Below are positions 7,923 through 15,679 of a stretch of 40,068 nt of DNA, in pieces. The translations under genes and the position numbers were made by a program. The notes under the pieces are model-generated. The model had not been told where the DNA came from and ran no database searches. It was given only the letters and a program-made list of their open reading frames with translations. The stretch is from Nitrospirota bacterium (GTDB lineage: Bacteria; Nitrospirota; Nitrospiria; Nitrospirales; Nitrospiraceae). Position 1 is the stretch's first letter. Each line of letters opens with the position of its first letter. Where the stretch lies: the NCBI GenBank assembly GCA_026387615.1, contig JAPLLI010000086.1:1-40068 (forward strand). The letters run 5' to 3'.

Positions 7923-8189
7923 TTACGCGACGAACGTGGTCGAGAACAGCGTGTACTCAAATCGATGTCGTCGAAGGACAACTTTCTTGCATCGGGCGAG
8001 GGCGTCGACGCGGTGAAAAATTTGATTCCAGCTATATTCCGGCATGAGACAGACGAGCGAGTCCAGCGTGATGACGGTCTGCTCCTCGAGATGGTCGAGG
8101 ATGGTTGCCGTGAGCATATCGGCAGATGAACGCCCCAATCGTGAGGAATAGACATCCGGCCCTGATTCAAGCAGTACGCATGTCGGCAT
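7923..8189 (-). CDS. Small unknown protein (88 aa), possible winged-helix fold
   Basis: I do not recognise a named family. The ATG at 8189 is preceded by AGGAGGT with about 4 bp spacing, so it is well translated on sequence grounds. The product is soluble and ends in a basic, hydrophobic strand pair (KKVVLRRHRFEYTLF). The order of predicted elements is helix (ADMLTATILDHLEEQ), a TLDSLVCLMP helix, then SWNQIFHRVDALARC and a beta wing. This resembles a small winged-helix module, but that is inference. It is the last gene of the minus-strand run, 21 bp after psiE, and could regulate that operon. Confidence 0.72.
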   Translation of the reverse strand: MPTCVLLESGPDVYSSRLGRSSADMLTATILDHLEEQTVITLDSLVCLMPEYSWNQIFHRVDALARCKKVVLRRHRFEYTLFSTTFVA

Positions 8190-8210
8190 AAAGACCTCCT
8201 GGTGAAAAAA

Positions 8211-8726
8211 TTAGGGACATGATGATCCCGGTTGACTGGCCTGTTGTGCCACCGATGGCGGCGCCGGGCTGTATCGGATGGCCACGACGCGCATGAGCCC
8301 CAGCGTAATGACGATGCCGCCCAGTATCGCGAATTGATGCCACTCCCCGCCTGTGAACCATCGGGAAATGATCTCCGTCAACATGACGACAAGGACCGTA
8401 TCCACGATAAAGGTGACGCGCACGCGCCCGTCTGAACAATAGGTCAGCGTCGTCCGCAAAACTTCCACCACGGCAAGCAAGGTGAGCGCATCGACGATGA
8501 TGTGCCGAAGCGCGACTTCAAGATCCGTGGAGAGGAGCAGTCGCAGGTCGAGAAACGTTTTGACGACCCCACCTGCCAGACCAAGGAGGATCGTCAGGGT
8601 GAGCAGGCTTAGAATGAATCGCGTGCCAGCCTCCCAGACACGCGTGAAGTCATAGTCCGTGAGCATGAGAATAAATCGCTTGGGCCAGCCGCTCGGTAGA
8701 GTCTGTGTCATGGAAATTTGGGTCAT
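8211..8726 (-). CDS. psiE: PsiE-family membrane protein
   Basis: The 171-residue product has four hydrophobic segments and the family's conserved core around VVEVLRTTLTY and TFIVDTVLVVMLTEII, matching the phosphate-starvation-inducible PsiE family (PF06146). The role of PsiE is unknown; in E. coli its gene responds to phosphate limitation and cAMP-CRP. The ATG at 8726 lies 4 bp after the stop of the 41-residue upstream gene, so translation is probably coupled; a second in-frame ATG at 8711 is possible. The Pro/Ser/Gln-rich C-terminal tail is not conserved. Its place behind a candidate Pho box (9632-9660) agrees with the family's name. The likely location is the inner membrane. Confidence 0.82.
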   Translation of the reverse strand: MTQISMTQTLPSGWPKRFILMLTDYDFTRVWEAGTRFILSLLTLTILLGLAGGVVKTFLDLRLLLSTDLEVALRHIIVDALTLLAVVEVLRTTLTYCSDGRVRVTFIVDTVLVVMLTEIISRWFTGGEWHQFAILGGIVITLGLMRVVAIRYSPAPPSVAQQASQPGSSCP

Positions 8727-8730
8727 CTTC

Positions 8731-8856
8731 CTATTCGTGCCTCGAAAACATATTGCGGAAATCCCGGCCGATTGAAACGATGAATAGCATGGCGCCGACC
8801 ACGAGCGTGAGTTGCGCGCCCAGGGCAAAGAGTGAGTTGAAGAGATCAAGTGCCAT
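8731..8856 (-). CDS. 41-residue single-pass membrane microprotein
   Basis: The ATG at 8856 has AAGGGGG about 10 bp upstream. The product has a short amphipathic start (MALDLFNSLFALG), one hydrophobic segment (LTLVVGAMLFIVSIG) and a basic tail (RDFRNMFSRHE), giving a likely N-out, C-in single span. It lies exactly between the CBS gene and psiE, 52 bp after the former and 4 bp before the latter. An in-frame ATG at 8919 would extend it into the end of the CBS gene but lacks a ribosome-binding site. It may be a small subunit of a PsiE complex. No known family is recognised. Confidence 0.62.
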   Translation of the reverse strand: MALDLFNSLFALGAQLTLVVGAMLFIVSIGRDFRNMFSRHE

Positions 8857-8908
8857 GTCTGCGAATCCCCCTTCATGTGACAGATCCTGTACCGTGAGCC
8901 ACGAACGC

Positions 8909-9292
8909 TTAAAATTCATCGATGGATACCGGGTGCAGCAGGTCGCGCACCGATAAAATCCCCACAATCGAGTTGTCCTTGAGCACCGCCAAATGGCGGG
9001 TCCCATGCCGCTCCATCAGATCAGCCGCGTCCGTCACAGACCGGCGGCCGTCGATGCCGATGACGGGGCTGCTCATGATGTCTTCCACCGGAATGCCATA
9101 GGGCACTCCGTCTACTCCGACGACTTTCCGGACAATATCCGGCTCCGTCACAATGCCGACGATACGGTCCTGCTCCAGCACAAATACACTTCCGATTTTG
9201 TGATTCTTCATCAGTTTCGCCGCATCAATGGCTGAGGTGCCGGCTTCGACATTGACCATGTGGCGAGTCATGAGCCGATCAACGGTGATCAT
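8909..9292 (-). CDS. Tandem CBS-domain protein (127 aa)
   Basis: The product is essentially a Bateman module: two CBS domains at about residues 8-62 and 72-125. Each has the typical DAAxLM helix (IDAAKLMKNHKIGSVFV; VTDAADLMERHGTRHLAVL) and the GIVTEPDIVRK or GILSVRDLL end. Such pairs bind adenine nucleotides and gate partner proteins, often transporters. The ATG at 9292 overlaps the stop of the upstream gene as ATGA and has AAGGGAGG upstream, indicating translational coupling. The open frame continues further upstream, but that part is out of character for a protein and overlaps the preceding gene. Inference: it senses energy state for the membrane proteins encoded on either side. Confidence 0.88.
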   Translation of the reverse strand: MITVDRLMTRHMVNVEAGTSAIDAAKLMKNHKIGSVFVLEQDRIVGIVTEPDIVRKVVGVDGVPYGIPVEDIMSSPVIGIDGRRSVTDAADLMERHGTRHLAVLKDNSIVGILSVRDLLHPVSIDEF

Positions 9293-9597
9293 AGGGCCTC
9301 CCTTGGTTGTGTGACTGTGGTTGGGTTCACGTCGATATGGTGATCGACAGACGATGCGCAATGGGGGCAGAGGACGGCCTCTATCGTTCGGACCGAGGCG
9401 ATCATTGTGGTGAATTGTTGTCCTGTCTGTACCCGAAGAAGAGGGACGATGACTCGTGCCCGCATGGCCAGTAATGTCTGAATGGCCCGCACGATTGGCG
9501 CGGCGAGCAAGAGCGTGACTACGAGTACGAACAGATAGGCGTCTGGGTTCTTCATCACTTGCTCCAGGGTTGAGGTAACCGGGTTCTGCATCTTCAT
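9289..9597 (-). CDS. Membrane-anchored small protein with a CPHC motif (102 aa)
   Basis: I do not recognise the family. One strong transmembrane segment spans about residues 20-38 (YLFVLVVTLLLAAPIV). It is followed by a basic region (AMRARVIVPLLRVQTGQQF) and a C-terminal CPHC pair at residues 77-80, like half of a zinc ribbon. The ATG at 9597 has AAGGTAG upstream; the ATG at 9591 is an alternative. It is the first gene of the five-gene minus-strand run and its stop overlaps the CBS gene start. Dimerisation through a shared metal site is possible but unproven. Confidence 0.75.
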   Translation of the reverse strand: MKMQNPVTSTLEQVMKNPDAYLFVLVVTLLLAAPIVRAIQTLLAMRARVIVPLLRVQTGQQFTTMIASVRTIEAVLCPHCASSVDHHIDVNPTTVTQPREAL

Positions 9598-9631
9598 GTG
9601 CAGCTACCTTACCGGCGACACATTCCAGTTG

Positions 9632-9660
9632 AGTCAATTCCCTGTAAACTATGTGTAAAT
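9632..9660 (-). promoter_or_regulatory. Second candidate Pho-type box (three half-sites, 11-bp period)
   Basis: On the minus strand the units ATTTACA (9660-9654), GTTTACA (9649-9643) and ATTGACT (9638-9632) repeat every 11 bp, each with a TNAC core like the array at 2610-2649. They lie 35 bp upstream of the first start codon of the psiE operon. The match to the PhoB consensus is weaker than at 2610 and no good -10 follows at the expected distance. Confidence 0.45.
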
Positions 9661-9812
9661 TGTCGATAGAATGGAGCGATTGGGCGATTCTGGAAGTCGC
9701 GTGAGCCGCTGTCCCGCGCTCACGCCGGAGTGGCGCTAGTCAGTTCATGGCGTGGAGACGAGTACACGGTGGATGTTCGACAAGAGAGAAAACGGAGAAG
9801 GGAAAAGAACAG

Positions 9813-10052
9813 CTACTTCTCCCGTTCGATCAGCCGCCAGCCTTCTTTTTGGACGCAACGTTCCGTGGCATTAAGAAGGAGTACCTGCAAGCCCTGCTGC
9901 AGCTTAGGGTCTCGTGAAACATCTTGCTGGCATTTATTGTAATCGCTCGTGAACGCATCCCCTGGCTTATTGGGATGAACCCATTCGGTTGAGGAGCAGG
10001 CAGTGAGAAGGAATCCAACCACGACCAGAGACCATCCTGAGATCTTACGCAT
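9813..10052 (-). CDS. Small lipoprotein of unknown function (79 aa)
   Basis: The ATG at 10052 is preceded by GAGGAGG. The N-terminus is a lipoprotein signal (WSLVVVGFLLTAC) with Cys at residue 19. The mature 61 residues contain two more cysteines (YNKCQQDV and TERCVQKEGW), which could form a disulfide in the periplasm. The spacing resembles small bacterial lipoproteins with a C-x(n)-C-x(2)-KEGW pattern, but no function is known. It is monocistronic, with a possible promoter at 10086-10115. Confidence 0.8.
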   Translation of the reverse strand: MRKISGWSLVVVGFLLTACSSTEWVHPNKPGDAFTSDYNKCQQDVSRDPKLQQGLQVLLLNATERCVQKEGWRLIEREK

Positions 10053-10085
10053 CAGCTCCTCCTCAATGAATGAATCGTACGCGAC

Positions 10086-10115
10086 AAGATACCCCCGTTA
10101 TTCACGAACCGTCAA
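10086..10115 (-). promoter_or_regulatory. Possible sigma70 promoter for the 79-residue lipoprotein
   Basis: On the minus strand TTGACG (10115-10110) and TATCTT (10091-10086) are separated by 18 bp. The -10 ends 33 bp upstream of the start codon. Confidence 0.4.
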
Positions 10116-10283
10116 GCAAGCAAGCCGCCTCGCTCTTCCGGATTAGCAAACGAACCAGGGGGGCTGGATGAGAGATGCCGCCAGATGGCAAGCAGACAAT
10201 CGCACCACACAACAGATGAAGAATTGGATCAATAACTCACGTTTATGCGCAATAGCTAAACCGTCACATGACCAACCCGTTCG

Positions 10284-10289
10284 TATAAT
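10284..10289 (+). promoter_or_regulatory. Perfect -10 hexamer upstream of the 80-residue gene
   Basis: TATAAT lies 58 bp before the ATG at 10348. No good -35 is present at 16-18 bp, so another factor or an extended contact would be needed. Confidence 0.35.
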
Positions 10290-10347
10290 TGTCGCAGCCA
10301 GCTGGGTCTGTTACCCTGCGACGTCGAAGGCACGAATGGGAGGCCCC

Positions 10348-10590
10348 ATGACAGCTGTTGACGCACTCATGCTGGAAGCGAAGCAGGCGATCATGGAAGA
10401 GCATCATCACCGCTTCCAAACCCTCCGACAGGAAGGGCGTTGGGGGGAAGCCCTCCAGCAAGTTCACGTCACCCTGAGCTGTGCCACCGATCTACTCAAT
10501 GAGTCGCTCCGGGTCCTGAACGACTCACTCGATGGTCGCAACGGCAGGCCAGACGAGCCGACGACCCCTCCGGCAACCGGCCATCAATAA
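10348..10590 (+). CDS. Short unknown protein (80 aa)
   Basis: The ATG at 10348 has GGGAGG 4 bp upstream; an in-frame ATG at 10336 is possible. The product is soluble and mainly helical: a first helix (VDALMLEAKQAIMEEHHHRF), a second with a TPR-like tone (LRQEGRWGEALQQVHVTL), then LLNESLRVLNDSLDG and a polar tail. No named family is recognised. The perfect TATAAT at 10284 and the in-frame composition support expression. It precedes tRNA-Thr by about 95 bp. Confidence 0.6.
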   Translation: MTAVDALMLEAKQAIMEEHHHRFQTLRQEGRWGEALQQVHVTLSCATDLLNESLRVLNDSLDGRNGRPDEPTTPPATGHQ

Positions 10591-10685
10591 GTTTCGGCTC
10601 GCACGAGCCACGCTTGACAGGCTCCCACGCAATTGCTAGCTTTCTGCCGGTGCGCGCGGCCTTCGTCCGCACCGACCTCATTCAA

Positions 10686-10760
10686 GCTGGCGTAGCTCAA
10701 TGGCAGAGCAGCGGTTTTGTAAACCGCAGGTTGGGGGTTCAATTCCTCTCGCCAGCTCCA
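10686..10760 (+). tRNA. tRNA-Thr (anticodon UGU)
   Basis: The 75-nt cloverleaf includes an encoded CCA. The acceptor arm GCTGGCG pairs with CGCCAGC, the D arm is GCTC/GAGC, and the anticodon stem GCGGT/ACCGC holds loop TTTGTAA with anticodon TGT at 10718-10720. The T loop is TTCAATT with a GGGGG/CCTCT stem that includes two G-U pairs. Confidence 0.97.
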
Positions 10761-10877
10761 CACAATGCTGACCCTGACCCGGAGCTCCTGCAACGGGATA
10801 ACCCCTACCAATACGACGGTGGCTTGAGAACGATGCCGGACATCCCCGGTCGATGCCACTGATGATTCCGCTTCTGT

Positions 10878-12794
10878 TCAGGTCCCGGCCGGTCCCTCTT
10901 CTTTTGGGAACAGGAGCGTGAGACTGGTGCCGCGTCCTGGAGCGGACAGGATCTCAAGTCCCGCGCCAAGCTTCCTGGCCCGCGTCTGCATATTGTTCAA
11001 CCCATGCCCGGCTCCCTGGCGCGACTCCAGGTCGAACCCCTGGCCATCGTCCTCAATGGTGAGTCGCAGCACACCGTCGGACAGGCCAACCCGGATAGCG
11101 CCAGTGGTCGCCTGCGCATGTTTCGAAATGTTACTGATCGCCTCACGCAGGATAAACAGAATCTGCGCGCCCCTGTCCCCGGTCAACCTCGCCAGAGCAG
11201 CCGGATCGACGGCCAAACTGAAACGGGTCGGCGTCGTCTGATGCGCAGCCTGCACCAGCCCTTCCATCGCCTGCTCCAGATCCATGGGCAAGAGGAACTC
11301 GGGAGGCTCGGCCACGAGCAGGTTGCGCAACTCAGCCAACACGCCGTTCAGGCCGGCCTTGGCCTCTTTGAGGCGAGCGGAGACCTCTTGATGGTCGTTC
11401 CCGATCAGTTGCAGCATGTATTCGAGGCCCAGTCCGATGCCGTAGATGGACTGAATACTTCCGTCATGAAGATCCAACGCGAGCCGTTCCCGCTGCTCCA
11501 ATGTCCACTGGAGCATCTGTTCGCTTCGCTGGAGCGCCTGCTCTGTCTGCTGACGCTCCGTGATATCGCGCGCGATGCCGGTCGTGCCGGACCATTGGCG
11601 GTGGCGCGCATAGATCCCGGACGCGTTCACGGCAAAGACCTTCACGTCGCCGGCCTTGGTCTTCATCCGTACAAGCAGGTCCCTGGTGGCCCGGAGCCCC
11701 TTGCGTCGTTCATGAAAATGGGGACCATCGTGCGGCAGATCGTTCGGGCTGAGAATGGCAGAATAGTGCGCGCCGATCAGGTCCTGTTCGGTATAGCCCA
11801 ACAGATTTTTGACCGAGGCACTGACATAACGGAAACGGCCCTCCACATCCAACTCATAGACGAGGTCTGTCATATTTTCGAGCACGCGGCGATATTGCCC
11901 CCTGGTCTCTGCCAGCGTCCGACGGAGGTCTCGTTTTTCCGCGACGTCGCGGGCCGCCGCCACCAGCTCCTTCGCCATATTCGACGACTTCTTGAGGTAG
12001 TAGTCTGCCCCGGCGCGCCGCGCCGCGATGGCGACCGCCTCGTCCTCTTGGCCGGCGAACATCACGATACCGGCGTCGGGAGCCAGCCGCCGGATTGTGG
12101 GAAGGACCTCCAGTCCGCTTTGGCCCGGCAGCTGGTGATCCAGAACAATCATCGTCCAATCCTGTTGCCCGGCCAGGGCGAGGCCCTCCTCAGCCGTCCG
12201 GGCGATCGTGATCGAGCCAGAGCCCTTCATCTGTTGTAAGGCCTGGCTGGCGAGCGCGATATCGTCCGGCTCATCCTCGATCAGCAGAATAGACTCGACC
12301 TGGGGCTCCCTGTTCATCGCCGGCTGCCGCTGGCTGGCTGCCGGATCCTCCGGCTCCTGGGCCGCAGGAATATTGGCCTGTGTCCAGTAGAGTTCCACCG
12401 TCTTCATCATGGCCTGAAAGGCTGTAAATAGGAGCGGTTTTCGAATAAACGAGTTCGCACCCACATCGTACGACTGCACGAGGTCTTCATCTCGTTGCGA
12501 GGTGGTCAGAACGATCACGGGAATCCGGCGAAGGACCGGCTCCTGCTTGATACGACGGAGGACCTCGACCCCGTCCACCTTCGGCAACCGGAGGTCCAGC
12601 AGAATGAGGCTGGGGATGATACGTGGCGGGTTCGCGGTCCCATCATGGCCGAGCAGGTAGCTGAGCGCTTCATCTCCGTCTCTGAGCACCGTCAAGCTCT
12701 TGATGCTCTTGCCCACCTTCAATGCGGCCCGGGTCAGCTCAATGTCGTCTTCGTTATCTTCGATCAGGAGAATGTCAATTCCGGCCACACGCAT
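10878..12794 (-). CDS. REC-REC-PAS-HisKA_3 sensor kinase
   Basis: The 638-residue cytoplasmic product has a first receiver at residues 5-130 of the Rcp1 type (LILLDLRLPKVDG, phospho-Asp D67, K119). A second receiver follows at 167-285 (IVLDHQLPGQSG, D219), then a PAS domain at about 300-415 (YRYV-type core, GIARDITERQ). A NarX/DegS-type kinase core completes it: H443 in LALDLHDGSIQ and an HATPase_c domain with REAISNISKHA and DDGQGF. The ATG at 12794 is chosen because GGAGGAA sits upstream. It lies 31 bp after the stop of the Cache-GAF kinase gene, so the two form an operon. Rcp1-type receivers are typical partners of phytochrome-like kinases, so the upstream kinase probably phosphorylates D67. 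No DNA-binding output domain is present, so the kinase must signal to another regulator. Confidence 0.9.
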   Translation of the reverse strand: MRVAGIDILLIEDNEDDIELTRAALKVGKSIKSLTVLRDGDEALSYLLGHDGTANPPRIIPSLILLDLRLPKVDGVEVLRRIKQEPVLRRIPVIVLTTSQRDEDLVQSYDVGANSFIRKPLLFTAFQAMMKTVELYWTQANIPAAQEPEDPAASQRQPAMNREPQVESILLIEDEPDDIALASQALQQMKGSGSITIARTAEEGLALAGQQDWTMIVLDHQLPGQSGLEVLPTIRRLAPDAGIVMFAGQEDEAVAIAARRAGADYYLKKSSNMAKELVAAARDVAEKRDLRRTLAETRGQYRRVLENMTDLVYELDVEGRFRYVSASVKNLLGYTEQDLIGAHYSAILSPNDLPHDGPHFHERRKGLRATRDLLVRMKTKAGDVKVFAVNASGIYARHRQWSGTTGIARDITERQQTEQALQRSEQMLQWTLEQRERLALDLHDGSIQSIYGIGLGLEYMLQLIGNDHQEVSARLKEAKAGLNGVLAELRNLLVAEPPEFLLPMDLEQAMEGLVQAAHQTTPTRFSLAVDPAALARLTGDRGAQILFILREAISNISKHAQATTGAIRVGLSDGVLRLTIEDDGQGFDLESRQGAGHGLNNMQTRARKLGAGLEILSAPGRGTSLTLLFPKEEGPAGT

Positions 12795-12825
12795 GGGTTC
12801 TTCCTCCAGAGACGATCGCAACCCC

Positions 12826-15261
12826 TTAGGCTGTCAGCGGCGACGGCTCAGTGGCTGTTGCCGCAGGCATGCGCCTCGAGGACGAGGGCGACGGTTTGGG
12901 AATCGTGAACTGAAACGCACTCCCCTGCCCGAGAGCCGACTCCACCCAGATCCGGCCCCGATGGAACTCTACCCCTCGCTTCACGCTGGCCAGCCCCACG
13001 CCGGTCCCTGCATAGACCCCTGACGGGTGCAGACGATGGAAGAGCTTGAAGATACGCGCATGAAATTCCGGTGCGATGCCAATGCCGTTATCCCTGATTG
13101 TACAGACGACATGGTCCTGCTCCTCTCGACAGGACACCGTGATCTGCGGAACGACGCCTGGCGCGACATATTTGATCGCGTTGGCCAGGAGGTTTGTCCA
13201 GATCTGCCTGAGCCTGGCAGGGTCCGCCCAGAGAATCGGCAAGGGATCATTGAGCTGAAGGGTCGCGCCAGATGAGTGAATCACCTCCTGCAAATCATGT
13301 CTGACCTGTTCGAACAGGTCACCCATCGAGACCCAGGTGAAGGCGGCTGACATTCGGTCGATGCGGGAATATTCCAGGAGATCATGGATCAGCCGTTCCA
13401 TCCGTTTGGCGCCGGCTTGGATGCGGCCCAGATAATGCTGCTCCTGCTCGCTCAGACGGTCGTTGGCTTGATCGACGAGCAGGTCGGCAAAGCCATGGAC
13501 GGCGCGAAGGGGGGTCTGAAGATCATGCGAAACGGCATAGACGAAGTTCTCCAACTCTTGATTGCTGGCCCGGAGGGCGACATCGGTCTCACGCAGGCTC
13601 TGTAGCAAGAGGGCATTTTCAATCAACACACCGGCCTGGCTCGCAAAGGCGACAAGGATCTGTTCATCGACGTCGGTAAACTCATCGCCGGCCTGCCGCT
13701 CAGTCAGATAGAGGTGGCCGAAAAAACAGCCATGGGTCTTGATGGCGACACCGAGGAAGGAATGCATCGGAGGATGGTGGGGCGGGAACCCGACAGAAGA
13801 TGGATGAGCCGTCAGGTCCTTCAGCCGCAGGGGCTCCTCGCTGTGAGCCAGCGTTCCCAATAGGCCACGCCCCTCGGGAAATTTTCCGATGGCAGCCTGG
13901 GCCTCCTCATCCATTCCCACCGCGATAAATTCCGTGACATTCGTTCCCCCCTCGTCAAACCGGGCCAATGCACCATACCGAGCATTGACGAGGGAACAGG
14001 CTGATTCAGTCAGGCACTGGAGGAAGCGTCGTAGATCGCCCGACTCAGTCGAGATCTCTCTGATCTGCTGCACTAACGCTTTCAGGGCGTCGGCCTGTTT
14101 TTTGAGCGCCGCTGAGGTCGATCGAGCCTCAGACTCGTGCGTCTGAATGGCGCCAACCATCCTAGCCAGCCTTCCTTGCAAAACTCCAATCGTATCGACG
14201 CGATTCGTGTCTTGCGGGATGGCCGCCACCTGCCCCTGCTCGATCTGCTGGGCTGCGACGGCTAAGGCTCTCAGCGGTTGCAACAGATGCTTGCGCGTCT
14301 GCTGCAACAAGAACAACAGTCCCAGCAAGAGGCTCACCATGATGGCGAGGGAAACAGGAATCGAGAAGGGCGTTCGGGCCATTCCGCTCACATCCGAGGG
14401 AAAGACGCCGATCGTCCAGCCGAGGCCCCGATAGGCGCCAAAACCGGAGGAGGAGAGCAACACAAGCGGCTGGGGCATCACATCCAGCGAGGCCTGCCAA
14501 TTCTGTTCATGAGCTGCGCCAATCCGCCGCCCGTCCTTGGCAAAGAGGGCGAAACGCACGGCATCGCCAGTTTCCACCGATCTCTCCACTGGCTGCAGCA
14601 ATTGTGCGATGGTCGGCTCAGACATCCGGCTCGACCAGACACCGACCGTCGTCCCCTCCTTCCCCCTCACAGCAGGACCCTGGATCCGGCTGGCAAAGGT
14701 CACAGTCCGTTGCGCCTCGGAGCCATAGACCTGTTGGACCAGCGAATCGGCCTGTAGATCAAAGATGGAGACCCCCTGGTTCATCAGCGCCTGTTCAAAC
14801 CAGGGTTGCCCACGTACGCTCTGACCAACCAATTGCTGGCTGGAAATAGGCTGTCGCTTCCCATCGATTGAGTTAACGGCCCGAATGATCCCATTCCGAT
14901 CTGCCACTACCACCAAGCTGTAATAGGGACTATAGGTGGTGACCAATCCCTCCGCGATGGCCGTCAGGCGCTCCGCCTCCATCCCTCGCACCGCAGGGAT
15001 TTGAGTCATGAGCTGGGTGTCGCCATAGCGCTCAAAGAACAGGCGGTCCAGGCTCTCGAGTATATGGGCGGCCAGGATACGCGCATCGTCTTCCGTGGCT
15101 TGTCGGAGGTGCGCATACTCATGATGTGCAAACCATATCGAGAGCGTCACGGGGGGAAGCGCCACCACCAACAGCAAGGCGATGAGACGAACCTGGAGGC
15201 TCTGGCGGATCAGGCGAGAAAAGAGATTCGCACGATGAGTCTGAGCAATGGGAGACGCCAT
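12826..15261 (-). CDS. Cache-HAMP-GAF histidine kinase
   Basis: The 811-residue membrane kinase (from ATG 15261) has a first membrane segment at about 26-44 (LIALLLVVALPPVTLSIWF) and a large periplasmic Cache-like sensor at about 45-300. A second membrane segment (301-320) leads to a HAMP linker, a GAF domain at about 405-550, and a phytochrome-style HisKA. The phospho-His is H579 in AVSHDLQTPLRAVHGFADLL. The HATPase_c has LLANAIKYVA, DNGIGIA and GTGVGLASV. TTG 15270 with GAGGAG 9 bp upstream is a likely alternative start. ATG 15399 is also in frame, but the -10-like TATAGT at 15319-15324 lies inside that longer version. The sensor begins with FFERYGDTQLMTQ, a motif also found in the divergent kinase at 15680. 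Confidence 0.88.
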   Translation of the reverse strand: MASPIAQTHRANLFSRLIRQSLQVRLIALLLVVALPPVTLSIWFAHHEYAHLRQATEDDARILAAHILESLDRLFFERYGDTQLMTQIPAVRGMEAERLTAIAEGLVTTYSPYYSLVVVADRNGIIRAVNSIDGKRQPISSQQLVGQSVRGQPWFEQALMNQGVSIFDLQADSLVQQVYGSEAQRTVTFASRIQGPAVRGKEGTTVGVWSSRMSEPTIAQLLQPVERSVETGDAVRFALFAKDGRRIGAAHEQNWQASLDVMPQPLVLLSSSGFGAYRGLGWTIGVFPSDVSGMARTPFSIPVSLAIMVSLLLGLLFLLQQTRKHLLQPLRALAVAAQQIEQGQVAAIPQDTNRVDTIGVLQGRLARMVGAIQTHESEARSTSAALKKQADALKALVQQIREISTESGDLRRFLQCLTESACSLVNARYGALARFDEGGTNVTEFIAVGMDEEAQAAIGKFPEGRGLLGTLAHSEEPLRLKDLTAHPSSVGFPPHHPPMHSFLGVAIKTHGCFFGHLYLTERQAGDEFTDVDEQILVAFASQAGVLIENALLLQSLRETDVALRASNQELENFVYAVSHDLQTPLRAVHGFADLLVDQANDRLSEQEQHYLGRIQAGAKRMERLIHDLLEYSRIDRMSAAFTWVSMGDLFEQVRHDLQEVIHSSGATLQLNDPLPILWADPARLRQIWTNLLANAIKYVAPGVVPQITVSCREEQDHVVCTIRDNGIGIAPEFHARIFKLFHRLHPSGVYAGTGVGLASVKRGVEFHRGRIWVESALGQGSAFQFTIPKPSPSSSRRMPAATATEPSPLTA

Positions 15262-15679
15262 CAATGCCAACGGCTGATACTCCTCGGTTGTCTGCCTCGT
15301 GGCAAAGAGGTCCCTACTATAACAGCTTTGAGCCTGCCCGTGAGGCCTGCAATAGTCATTGCGGACGTCAAGCAATCGTGCCAGAGGCCCTTTTCCCATC
15401 TGAGGCCACCCTCCCCCGCTTAAGTTTATGAATGAACAGTCCGAGAAGGTTATTGGGTAGTAACGTCCTGTAACAGCAACGATTGCGACAGGCTCACATT
15501 TCCCGTGGGGCAACGCCTCGAAGCATGGCATCTGTGATCTCAGGGGGAGCGGTGAAAAAAAGCTGCGCGCCTACACCCAGAGGGGTAGAATCGGCCTTGG
15601 TCACTCACGGCTGCCGAGGTGACAGTATCGTCCTCCAGTTGATGGCTCCGATACAACGACATTATCACGAGGCCACGAG

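Noticed and set aside
7594-8170. Open frames on both strands between cam and the 88-residue gene
   Set aside because: They overlap the well-supported 7923-8189 gene or each other and have Arg/Ser-rich, non-protein-like composition without ribosome-binding sites.
11004-12239. 411-codon open frame on the plus strand opposite the REC-REC kinase
   Set aside because: It shadows a gene with full receiver, PAS and kinase motifs, and has no ribosome-binding site or family resemblance.
15262-15531. Longer N-terminus of the Cache-GAF kinase
   Set aside because: The extension overlaps a TATAGT -10-like element, does not look like a membrane-kinase N-terminus, and a better-placed start with GAGGAG exists at 15270, with ATG at 15261.
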